From: JAIWNK01 sp964453115
GTDB lineage: Bacteria; Chloroflexota; Anaerolineae; Anaerolineales; Anaerolineaceae
Assembly (NCBI GenBank): GCA_964453115.1
Contig: CAYVRT010000004.1
Span: 62,001 to 126,000 of the forward strand
DNA: 64,000 bases
Direction of reading: 5' to 3'
This document shows, piece by piece, positions 23,941-31,327 of the stretch (positions within the stretch are counted from its first letter, which is position 1; every line of letters starts with the position of its first letter). The notes under the pieces are model-generated. The model had not been told where the DNA came from and made no database searches. It saw nothing but the letters and a program-made list of their open reading frames with translations. Made by a program: the position numbers and the translations under genes.

Positions 23941-26103
23941 ATGGCGGAAGGCCCGATCCAAAAATTGACAACCGGTGGTCAACAGATGGTGAATCTGGTT
24001 GTTGAGAAATTTAAATCCTATGGACATACCTATCTGGCTGTTAATCACTGGCTGGTGGGGTTGTTGGAGCGTTATGGGCCGATGGCGGCCTCGATGGTCT
24101 CTGGTTTGGATGCAGCGGCTACTTTGAAGGCTGTGCAGGAAAAACTGAGCCAAAACGAGCTTGGCCCCGAACTGGCCGCCGAGGAAGCGGCGCGGCTGGC
24201 GGATGAACGTGCCAAACAGCGGGGCAAGTTGCAAGCTGCGGAACGGGATGTGGCAGCTGTGGTGCTTGCCAGGGCTGGCTATACAATCAATGAGGGAACG
24301 GGCTTTAGTGTGCCGTTTTCGGGTGTCACAGAAGCAGGTGCAACAGCCGACCCGGCAAAAGCGGGCCCGGGTAACACACCTATGCTGAACCAGTATGGGC
24401 GTGATTTGACCGAGGCTGCCCGGCAGGGCAAGCTGCCAACATTGGTTGGCCGTTCGGAAGAGCTGGAGCAAGTGGTTGAGACGCTTTGCCGGCGTACAAA
24501 ACGTAACCCTGTCTTGGTGGGGCCGGCTGGTGTGGGCAAGACGGCGATTGTGGAAGGCCTGGCTGCTTTAATTGTGAAGGGTGAAGTTCCAAAACCATTG
24601 CAGGGGGTACGGTTGGTGGCGATTCAGCCCTCTACGCTGGTGGCCGGAGCGCATTTGAGCGGTGAATTGGAAAAACGATTGCAGGCGATGGTCAAAGAGG
24701 CCAGTCAACCGGGAATTGTTCTTTTCATTGATGAGATTCACAGCATTATCGGCGCCGGTGGAATGGTTGGCACAACCGATATGGGCAGCATCCTCAAGCC
24801 GTCGCTGGCGCGGGGCGAAATTGCCTGTATTGCGGCGACAACGCATGATGAATATCGCCGTTTTATTGAAGGGGATGGTGCCCTGGAGCGGCGTTTCAAT
24901 CCGGTGCGAGTGCAAGAGCCAACAGCAGAGCAAACATTGGAAATTGTGCGCTCGTTGCGCGATGAGATGGTGAAATCTTCCTCGATTCAGATGTCGGATG
25001 CGGTTTTGACCTGGCTGGTGGAATTTTCCGATCAGTATATGCGCAACCGCAACTTTCCTGATAAGGCCGTGGATTTGATGGAGCAGTGTTTTGCCCACGC
25101 GATGACGCAGTCATCTTTGGAGATTGCCCTGGATGAGGCGCGTGAGGTGGCGCAGCGGATGGTGGGGATGCCATTGGAATTGGAGCAGAGCCTGCAAAAT
25201 TTGCAACAATTGCTTGCCGATCGCGGTTTGCTTGGTAAGAGCGAGGTGGAGGCCCTGGCAAACCGTTTGCAGGTAACCATGCGTGGCCTTGATATGCGCT
25301 CTGGGCGACCGAATGCAGTGGTCTTGCTGACTGCCGAGGCACGCGAACGTTCTGAAGACCTTGCAGCAGTCATTGCTGAAGCGATGTATGGCAATGCGGA
25401 TCGGGTGATTGCGATTGATTTTAGCCGATTTTTGCACCCTGAGGACGTGAATTTGTTGGTTGGAGCGCCGCCCGGCTATATCGGCTATTCCGATACACTG
25501 CCATTGCACCGCCTAGCACAAACACCCTGGTGTGTGCTGCGGCTGGAAAATGTGGATGCCTGTCACCCTTATATTCGGCAGGTGTTGGCACAATCCTTTA
25601 AGGATGGTTGCTTGATGGATGGACGTGGGCGGCCTATGTATTTGAGCGATACGATTGTGCTGCTTAGTGCGGATATTACGTTGCAGGTGCGGCGCGGAAT
25701 TGGCTTTTTTGCCGAGCCGGAAACAATTGATGCTCAGGATGTGGAAACAGCCATGAATGAAAGCCTGGGGGGTGATTTATCTGGACAGGTAGACCTGATG
25801 TTGTTTGGGCATCAGGAAGCTGGGACGGTTTCGGAGCAGTGGGTGCGCGATAATTTGCTTGATCCGCTGCAAAAACGGTATGCCAAGCAAGGCCTGGCAT
25901 TGGATTGGGATAATAGCCTGGTGAGCTGGCTGGTGGGGGCGCTTTCGCAAGGCTTTGGCGAATCCGATTGGGAACGATGGGTGGATCGGGTGTTTACGCC
26001 ACAGGTGATTGTCTATCTGCCGCGCAGCTCGGCCAAAAAGGCAACTGTGCAGGTTAAGATGGAAAATGATGCATTGGTTTTTGTCCAAAAACTTTCAGAG
26101 TGA
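23941..26103 (+). CDS. ClpC/ClpB-like AAA+ protein with degenerate second ATPase domain
   Basis: A 720-residue Hsp100-like protein. A Clp N-domain-like region (FKSYGHTYLAVNHWLVGLLE) leads into a complete D1 ring: GRSEELEQVVETLCRRTKRNPVLVG, Walker A GPAGVGKTA (194-202), Walker B LFIDEIHSI and arginine finger ERRFNPV. The D1 pore loop is changed, HLSG for the usual KYRG. D2 keeps the overall layout and the pore loop GAPPGYIGY (508-516), but Walker A is lost (TAEARERSEDL at 464-474), Walker B reads LEN instead of LDE (535-537), and the FxNR and sensor-2 GARxLRR arginines are missing. RRGIGFF places an IGF tripeptide (587-589) where ClpC has its VGF ClpP-docking loop. Predicted role: an unfoldase or remodelling ATPase powered by D1 alone, possibly delivering to ClpP. 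GGAGG precedes the ATG. Confidence 0.82.
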   Translation: MAEGPIQKLTTGGQQMVNLVVEKFKSYGHTYLAVNHWLVGLLERYGPMAASMVSGLDAAATLKAVQEKLSQNELGPELAAEEAARLADERAKQRGKLQAAERDVAAVVLARAGYTINEGTGFSVPFSGVTEAGATADPAKAGPGNTPMLNQYGRDLTEAARQGKLPTLVGRSEELEQVVETLCRRTKRNPVLVGPAGVGKTAIVEGLAALIVKGEVPKPLQGVRLVAIQPSTLVAGAHLSGELEKRLQAMVKEASQPGIVLFIDEIHSIIGAGGMVGTTDMGSILKPSLARGEIACIAATTHDEYRRFIEGDGALERRFNPVRVQEPTAEQTLEIVRSLRDEMVKSSSIQMSDAVLTWLVEFSDQYMRNRNFPDKAVDLMEQCFAHAMTQSSLEIALDEAREVAQRMVGMPLELEQSLQNLQQLLADRGLLGKSEVEALANRLQVTMRGLDMRSGRPNAVVLLTAEARERSEDLAAVIAEAMYGNADRVIAIDFSRFLHPEDVNLLVGAPPGYIGYSDTLPLHRLAQTPWCVLRLENVDACHPYIRQVLAQSFKDGCLMDGRGRPMYLSDTIVLLSADITLQVRRGIGFFAEPETIDAQDVETAMNESLGGDLSGQVDLMLFGHQEAGTVSEQWVRDNLLDPLQKRYAKQGLALDWDNSLVSWLVGALSQGFGESDWERWVDRVFTPQVIVYLPRSSAKKATVQVKMENDALVFVQKLSE

Positions 26104-26114
26104 GGAGTGAAACG

Positions 26115-26555
26115 ATGGAATTCCAGACCGAAATTCAAAAGCAAATGTATGAAAAACTGGGTGGCATGATGAAGGAATTGTTTGGCACCTTTGCCAACCC
26201 ACGCCAGGATTCACCTTCCTATGGCATTTCAATGGGCAGCGCCTATACGGTTACCTCTGTTTTGCCATGGCGCGATGATGAAGCTATTTTCACAACCCGT
26301 TCGTATGTTGTGACAGGGATCGAAATTGTTCCGGATTTGATGCATTATCTCTTGCGCGAGAATGACCGGATGCGCTTTGGGGCTTATGGACTTGATAAGG
26401 ATAACGATATTTTCTTTGAGCATACGATTGTGGCTTCAACCTGCGACCTGGATGAACTGAAAAGTTCGATTCTGGCGGTTGTGTATACAGCAGATCAGGC
26501 GGATGATGAAATTGTTTCACGATGGGGTGGGCAGCGAGCATCCGATCGCCGCTAA
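26115..26555 (+). CDS. YbjN/CesT-like small protein
   Basis: A 146-residue cytoplasmic protein with the alternating strand pattern of YbjN and type-III-secretion-chaperone-like folds: AIFTTRSYVVTGIEIVPDLMHYLLREN, then RFGAYGLDKDNDIFFEHTIVAST and a final helix starting CDLDELKSSILAVVYTADQADDEI. Such proteins bind peptides or partner proteins, so an adaptor for the neighbouring AAA+ protein is a reasonable guess. I start it at the ATG at 26115, behind GAGGAG at 7 bases; an in-frame start at 26100 would overlap the AAA+ stop codon but has a poor site. It is sandwiched 11 bases after the AAA+ gene and 9 bases before the phosphatase-like gene. Confidence 0.65.
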   Translation: MEFQTEIQKQMYEKLGGMMKELFGTFANPRQDSPSYGISMGSAYTVTSVLPWRDDEAIFTTRSYVVTGIEIVPDLMHYLLRENDRMRFGAYGLDKDNDIFFEHTIVASTCDLDELKSSILAVVYTADQADDEIVSRWGGQRASDRR

Positions 26556-26564
26556 TGAGTTGCT

Positions 26565-28808
26565 GTGTTTGACCTTTTCTACTATTTGATGGAACTGGGC
26601 GCCGAAGCGGCAGAACCAGCCGGTGTGCTGGCAATTGCTGCACCGCGCCGCTCAGACCGTAAGCGGGCCGGGGATTTGTTCCTGGCGATGTTGACGTTGG
26701 AAGGGAATGCCTTCCTTTCGGCTGCTCAGCAGCAGGCCTTGCTGGAAAAAGCAGCGGAGGCTTATTTTTCTTCTGGCGGTTCGGTCACTGCGGGCTTACG
26801 GGCGGCAGTTCTGCCGGTGAACGAATTTTTGTATGCGCGTAATTTGCGCGGGGCGCGCGAGAGCGCGGTTTGCACTGCATTGTGGAACGCGGCTGTTTTG
26901 CATGGCGATACCTTGCTGATTGCTCAAGCGGGTCAGACTCATACACTTTCGGTAACCGGGGTGCAGGTGCAGGATTTTGTGGATGAGCAGGGTGGGCGCG
27001 GGCTGGGTGTGGCGCGCATGCCTTCGCTGCGTTTTTATCAGGCCGAGGTTAAGCCTGGCGATCTGATTATTTTTTCGGCGCACCCGCCAGCGAGTTGGAA
27101 TGCGGCTTTGCTGGCGGGCGCGCCCCAACTAAATCGTGATGCATTGCGGCGACGTTTGATGCATCAGGTAACTGGTGACCTGCGGGCAGCTGTATTCCAG
27201 TTTCAGGCTGGCAACGGGCAATTGCGCATGTTGCGCCTGCGTGCTCCAACAGCCTCTGCGCCTGTTGTGGCTGAGCAAACAGTTTCGTCATCTTCGGCCC
27301 ATGAGCAAGCTGTGCTGCTCCGTGTGGAAGTGCCGGGGGCAAGCGATGAGCCGCGCCAAAGCAATGGCGAGGCGTTGCCCATTCGCCGCCGTCGGGTTGA
27401 AGCTCCGGGGCCTTTGTATTTAAGTGGTGAACGGTTGGAGGAGCCGGCAGCAGCGCCGGCAGAGACGCGTGAACGACGGAAAGCACAGCCGCGACAACAG
27501 ACAGCCGGAAAAACTGGACGGGTGTTTTCGCAGGCATGGAAGTGGGTGCGTGGACTATGGGCCAGGTTGCCCAGACCGCGTGTTCAGCTGCCACCAATTT
27601 CCGCCGGGCTGATGTTGCTCTTGGCGCTGGCTGTGCCATTGATTCTGGTTGCGATTGGGGCGACAGTCTACATTCGCAGTGGAGAATCGGCACAACATGA
27701 TTCGCTCGTTTATCTGGCACAACAAAAATATGAGCAAGCCGAGCAGGTAACAGGCGCGGCTCAACAACGGGCCGCCTGGCAGGGTGTGTTGGCGCAATTA
27801 GATGAGGCAGAGCGCTATGGTGGGAGCGAGGTTGCAACGCAATTGCGCAATTTGGCGCAGCAAAAACTGGATGAGTTGGAGGCGATCCGGCGGGTAAGTT
27901 ATCAGCCGGTTCTGGCGGGTGGTTTTGATAGTCGGGTGACGATTACACAACTGGCGCCGGCCTTTTCGGGCGATTTGTATGCCCTGGATGTGACACAAGG
28001 GCGGGTATTGCGCCTTAAGGCAACAAGCACGGGCTACTCGCTTGACCGGCAGTTCATTTGTGGGCCAGGCCAAATTGGGCCGGTGATTGTTGGCCCCCTG
28101 GTGGATATTGTCGCTTTGCCGCGCAAAAATCCATATGATAATGCTGAAGTGATGGGGGTGGACGCTGCTGGGACATTGATTTTCTGCTCACCAGGTGTGG
28201 GGCCCAGTGCAATTACCCTGACATCGGACCATGGTTGGGGAAAAATTGTAGCGGTTACCCTGTATCAGGATTCTTTATTTGTTCTTGACCCATCCAGCAA
28301 TGTGGTTTGGCGTTTTGATGGTTTGCAGGATGGTTTTGGCAGCTTGCCTCGTTCGCTGGAAGTGAATGTAACCGATCTGTTTAATGTGGTTGACCTGGCA
28401 ATTTACGCCGATGATTTATTCTTGCTGCATCAGGATGGTCGGACAACCAAATGCACCTATCGGAGCGATTTTTCGCCGGTAATGGAGTGTCAACAGCCTG
28501 CATCCTATTTGCTGACCGATGTGGATGGGATTAAACAACCGTTGGATGTGATAGCTGGAACGCAGTTTATTCAGGCTCAAGCGACCTATCCGCTTGAACC
28601 TTCATTATTTTTGCTTGACCAACCCGGCCGCTCGCTGTATCGCTTTAGCATGGCATTGCAATTGCAATATCAAATTCGGCCTGGCGATTCAGCATTTGGC
28701 CTCAGCTTGCCATTGCGTGACCTGACGGCATTTTGTATTACACCTTTGCAAGAAATTGTATTGGCCTTTGGTGACCAGATTTATGCGGCACCCTTGCCGG
28801 TGCCATAG
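26565..28808 (+). CDS. PP2C-like pseudophosphatase with one transmembrane helix and extracytoplasmic propeller-like domain
   Basis: A 747-residue protein in three parts. Residues 1-230 resemble a PPM/PP2C phosphatase (GDTLLIAQAGQTHTLSV and PGDLIIFSA correspond to its core strands), but the metal-binding GDGMGG and DN motifs are absent, so catalysis is doubtful. A low-complexity basic linker (about 250-340) leads to one transmembrane helix (AGLMLLLALAVPLILVAIGATVYI, about 345-370). The C-terminal 370 residues are outside the cell and contain repeated strands such as GDLYALDVTQGRVLRL, DSLFVLDPSSNVVWRFDG and PSLFLLDQPGRSLYRF that look like propeller blades. Start codon is GTG. It presumably links outside binding to the cytoplasmic AAA+/YbjN-like pair encoded just upstream. 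Confidence 0.65.
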   Translation: MFDLFYYLMELGAEAAEPAGVLAIAAPRRSDRKRAGDLFLAMLTLEGNAFLSAAQQQALLEKAAEAYFSSGGSVTAGLRAAVLPVNEFLYARNLRGARESAVCTALWNAAVLHGDTLLIAQAGQTHTLSVTGVQVQDFVDEQGGRGLGVARMPSLRFYQAEVKPGDLIIFSAHPPASWNAALLAGAPQLNRDALRRRLMHQVTGDLRAAVFQFQAGNGQLRMLRLRAPTASAPVVAEQTVSSSSAHEQAVLLRVEVPGASDEPRQSNGEALPIRRRRVEAPGPLYLSGERLEEPAAAPAETRERRKAQPRQQTAGKTGRVFSQAWKWVRGLWARLPRPRVQLPPISAGLMLLLALAVPLILVAIGATVYIRSGESAQHDSLVYLAQQKYEQAEQVTGAAQQRAAWQGVLAQLDEAERYGGSEVATQLRNLAQQKLDELEAIRRVSYQPVLAGGFDSRVTITQLAPAFSGDLYALDVTQGRVLRLKATSTGYSLDRQFICGPGQIGPVIVGPLVDIVALPRKNPYDNAEVMGVDAAGTLIFCSPGVGPSAITLTSDHGWGKIVAVTLYQDSLFVLDPSSNVVWRFDGLQDGFGSLPRSLEVNVTDLFNVVDLAIYADDLFLLHQDGRTTKCTYRSDFSPVMECQQPASYLLTDVDGIKQPLDVIAGTQFIQAQATYPLEPSLFLLDQPGRSLYRFSMALQLQYQIRPGDSAFGLSLPLRDLTAFCITPLQEIVLAFGDQIYAAPLPVP

Positions 28809-28817
28809 GGAGAGAGT

Positions 28818-29912
28818 ATGCCGTACCTGGATTGGGTTGAAAAGCCGACTCTGTTATTGAATGAGGGTCGGGCACGGTCTAATATTGCTTTCATGGCTGA
28901 AAAAGCGCGTCGTGCCGGGGTGCGGTTCAGACCACATTTTAAGACGCATCAATCGGTGGAAATTGGGGCATGGTTTCGGGAAGAAGGCGTGGAGAAAATT
29001 ACGGTTTCATCAGTGGATATGGCGCTGTATTTTGCCCAGGCTGGTTGGAAAGATATTTTGTTGGCCTTTTCGGTTAACTGGCGGCAGCGCAATGCATTGA
29101 GGGCGCTTGCAGAACAGGTTCATCTCGCGCTGCTGGTTGAATCGGCAGAGAGCCTGGCTTTTGTGGACGATTTGGGCTGCGCGGTGGATGTGTGGCTGAA
29201 GGTGGATGTGGGCGCTGGACGAACCGGGGTGGTCTGGGATGATGTGCAGGTGTTTGAGCAGCTGGTGCGTATGCCGTTGCGTTCAGCAAAACTGCGTGGG
29301 CTCTTGACGCACGCCGGGCATACGTATGGCGCGGGAGGGGCTGATGTGGTGCGTCGCGTGTATGCGCAATCGGTGGAGCGAATTGGCTGTTTGCGGCAGG
29401 CCTTGCAGAGCCAGACCGGATGTGCGCTGGAAATTTCAGTTGGGGATACACCCGGCTGTAGTTTGAGCGAAGATTTAGGCGCGGTGGATGAAATTCGCCC
29501 AGGAAATTTTGTCTTCTACGATGCAGAACAGGCAGCATTTGGCAGTTGTCCGACGGAGTGGGTGGCTGTTGCAATTGCCTGTCCGGTGGTGGCATTGCAC
29601 CCGGCGCAAGAGAAGGTGGTGATTTATGGTGGCGCAGTGCATCTTTCGAAAGATTTTTGGATGCAAGATGGGCAACGATGCTATGGTTGGGTAGCGCTTG
29701 TGAATGAGGCGGGCTGGTCTGCGCCTTTGCCAGGAGTGTTTGTTCAGGCACTTTCGCAGGAACATGGCATGGTGCATTGGCCTGCGAATGCAATGGGGCA
29801 GGTGCGGGTTGGTGATTTGGTGTGCGTGCTCCCTGCGCATTCTTGCCTGACAGCCGCCGCGTTGGGACGTTATGCAACACTGGATGGGCGCTGGATTGAA
29901 ATGATGCGCTAG
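28818..29912 (+). CDS. D-threonine aldolase / D-serine dehydratase-type PLP enzyme
   Basis: A 364-residue fold-type III (alanine-racemase-like) PLP enzyme. The PLP lysine is K42 in RPHFKTHQS. DVWLKVDVGAGRTG and GLLTHAGHTYG form the barrel, and the C-terminal beta domain carries EHGMVHW and PAHSC (H341, C343), the His/Cys pair that binds a divalent metal in D-threonine aldolase and in eukaryotic-type D-serine dehydratase. It therefore probably cleaves or dehydrates D-3-hydroxyamino acids. GGGAGAG lies just before the ATG, 9 bases after the previous stop, so it may be read from the Clp-like module promoter, although a functional link is not evident. It ends 8 bases from a convergent gene. Confidence 0.83.
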   Translation: MPYLDWVEKPTLLLNEGRARSNIAFMAEKARRAGVRFRPHFKTHQSVEIGAWFREEGVEKITVSSVDMALYFAQAGWKDILLAFSVNWRQRNALRALAEQVHLALLVESAESLAFVDDLGCAVDVWLKVDVGAGRTGVVWDDVQVFEQLVRMPLRSAKLRGLLTHAGHTYGAGGADVVRRVYAQSVERIGCLRQALQSQTGCALEISVGDTPGCSLSEDLGAVDEIRPGNFVFYDAEQAAFGSCPTEWVAVAIACPVVALHPAQEKVVIYGGAVHLSKDFWMQDGQRCYGWVALVNEAGWSAPLPGVFVQALSQEHGMVHWPANAMGQVRVGDLVCVLPAHSCLTAAALGRYATLDGRWIEMMR

Positions 29913-29919
29913 ACGTCTG

Positions 29920-31119
29920 TTAGAAGATGGAGAGCGGGGCAGGCATGAAGATGAGGAAGAAGATTACAATCATAACAATCCCCAGGGCGCGTCGCCAGGG
30001 GGTGAGTTGTGTGATTGTGTCGAGCGGTTCGGCATAGATGCGCCCCATAAAGAAAATGATCACTGCCATGAGTAACCAGCTGGTGGAGAGCAAAACCAGT
30101 AGTAGCATAGCACCCATGATGTAGGGGAAGAGCTTGCGCGCCCGTTCACCAAACAAGGATGCAACAATATGTCCGCCATCCAGGGTGCCGGCAGGAATGA
30201 GGTTGATGGCAGTGACGAGCAGGCCTGTCCAACCAGCCCAGGCAACTGCGTTAAGTGAAACATCCAACCCGCCAAAGGGGAATGGATGCCCGGTGAACAA
30301 GTAACGCAACCAATGGACTATGGGGGAAATTTCATAGCTGACAGGTGCAGGCAGCCATTGCCCAAAGACCAGATATTTGAGCAATAAATAGAGAATGGAA
30401 TTACCTTCCATGCCGTGCGTGCCAGGCTGTGCCAGGCTTGTTGGAAGGGTGGAGAGGGGAGAGGTTGAAAGACCATAGAGGAGAACCGGAATGGCGATAA
30501 TTAAACCCGCAATGGGGCCGGCAACGCCTACATCGAACAATACCCGCCGGTTTTTGGGGATGGAGCGCATGTTGATGACTGCTCCTAGTGTGCCAAAGGG
30601 GCTAATGAATGGTGGGAGGGGGATGAAATAGGGCAGGGTAACATCTACTCCATTGCGTCGTGCAACCAGGTAGTGAGAAAATTCATGCGCGCCCAAGATG
30701 CCGAGCAGTGCCAGTGTGTAGGGCCAGCCGAGGCGCACAATTGCGAGAAATTCCTGCCAAAATTTCATCTGGCCAACTTGCTCGCCGAGGGCATAGAGAC
30801 CGCCTGTCCACCAGACGCAAATGAGTGCCAGGAGAAAAAAGATCAGGTTGGTGCGCGGGTTGGCTGGTTTGGGACGCGGTAAACCAGGAATGATGAGGAT
30901 GGCGTGCCGATTGGCATCGGGACGGAAGAGCGGTGTGACATTATAGGGTTGCAGGGCATTGGCAAGCTGATCGTATTGCGTTTGTGAGTCGCCGGTCAGG
31001 TAGCCGCGATAGCGCACAATGAAGGGATCTTTGCCGCTGCCAATGGTAATATCTTCAATGCGCAGATAGCGACGAACCAGAATTTCATATTGCCCATAGG
31101 TTGGAAGCGGATTTTCCAT
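29920..31119 (-). CDS. Site-2 protease family (M50) membrane metalloprotease
   Basis: A 399-residue intramembrane zinc protease. After a soluble N-terminal region of about 110 residues come several hydrophobic helices; the active-site HEFSH (HExxH, about 143-147) sits in ILGAHEFSHYLVARRNG, and the third zinc ligand aspartate is in AGTLDGGHI near residue 315. There is no PDZ domain. The start ATG at 31119 is preferred because the open frame further upstream runs antisense through the tRNA-Sec gene and a hairpin. AGATCTGC in front of the ATG is not a good ribosome-binding site, so the start is moderately uncertain. Substrates are unknown; S2P enzymes release membrane-bound regulators or degrade stress-damaged membrane proteins. 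Confidence 0.85.
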   Translation of the reverse strand: MENPLPTYGQYEILVRRYLRIEDITIGSGKDPFIVRYRGYLTGDSQTQYDQLANALQPYNVTPLFRPDANRHAILIIPGLPRPKPANPRTNLIFFLLALICVWWTGGLYALGEQVGQMKFWQEFLAIVRLGWPYTLALLGILGAHEFSHYLVARRNGVDVTLPYFIPLPPFISPFGTLGAVINMRSIPKNRRVLFDVGVAGPIAGLIIAIPVLLYGLSTSPLSTLPTSLAQPGTHGMEGNSILYLLLKYLVFGQWLPAPVSYEISPIVHWLRYLFTGHPFPFGGLDVSLNAVAWAGWTGLLVTAINLIPAGTLDGGHIVASLFGERARKLFPYIMGAMLLLVLLSTSWLLMAVIIFFMGRIYAEPLDTITQLTPWRRALGIVMIVIFFLIFMPAPLSIF

Positions 31120-31148
31120 GCAGATCTTCCTGATTGGTAGATATTGGA

Positions 31149-31183
31149 GGAGCGAGAAACCCTGCAAAGGGGCTTCTCGCTCC
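31149..31183 (-). other. Strong hairpin between tRNA-Sec and the M50 protease gene
   Basis: GGAGCGAGAA and TTCTCGCTCC arms extend to about 14 pairs with a 7-base loop, one pair being G-U on the minus strand. It lies 13 bases downstream of the tRNA 3' end. No U-run follows on either strand, so it may be a tRNA 3' processing or weak termination structure rather than a classical terminator. Confidence 0.55.
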
Positions 31184-31195
31184 GTTTCGGTCAGG

Positions 31196-31289
31196 CGGGA
31201 ATGGATGGGGGTCGAACCCACCGCGGCCCGCAACGCGACCCGCCACCGGTTTTGAAGACCGGGAAGCCCACCGGGACTTATCCACTCCC
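31196..31289 (-). tRNA. selC: tRNA-Sec (anticodon UCA)
   Basis: The selenocysteine tRNA that reads UGA with SelB. It is 94 bases and shows every bacterial tRNA-Sec trait: an 8-bp acceptor stem (GGGAGTGG / CCATTCCC) plus 5-bp T stem (GTGGG / CCCAT) around TTCGACC; a 6-bp D stem (AAGTCC / GGGCTT) closed by a 4-base CGGT loop; an anticodon arm CCGGT-CTTCAAA-ACCGG; and a long variable arm of 9 positions (GCGGGTCGC / GCGGGCCGC, one G-G mismatch) with a GTT loop. The discriminator is G and CCA is not encoded (CCT follows). selA, selB and selD are not in the window and I found no selenoprotein gene here. It sits between two minus-strand genes with its own promoter. Confidence 0.96.
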
Positions 31290-31296
31290 AGGCTTA

Positions 31297-31325
31297 AGCA
31301 TACCGCAGGTGAGATGCTTTGGCAA
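31297..31325 (-). promoter_or_regulatory. Dedicated promoter of tRNA-Sec
   Basis: Minus strand TTGCCA, 17-bp spacer, TATGCT, then only 7 bases to the first base of the mature tRNA. The -35 ends 2 bases from the aldo/keto reductase stop codon. Initiation at the first tRNA base (a G) or one base before it is expected. Confidence 0.65.
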
Positions 31326-31327
31326 GT

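Noticed and set aside
31120..31233. N-terminal extension of the M50 protease
   Set aside because: It runs antisense through the tRNA-Sec gene and the hairpin, which are better supported.
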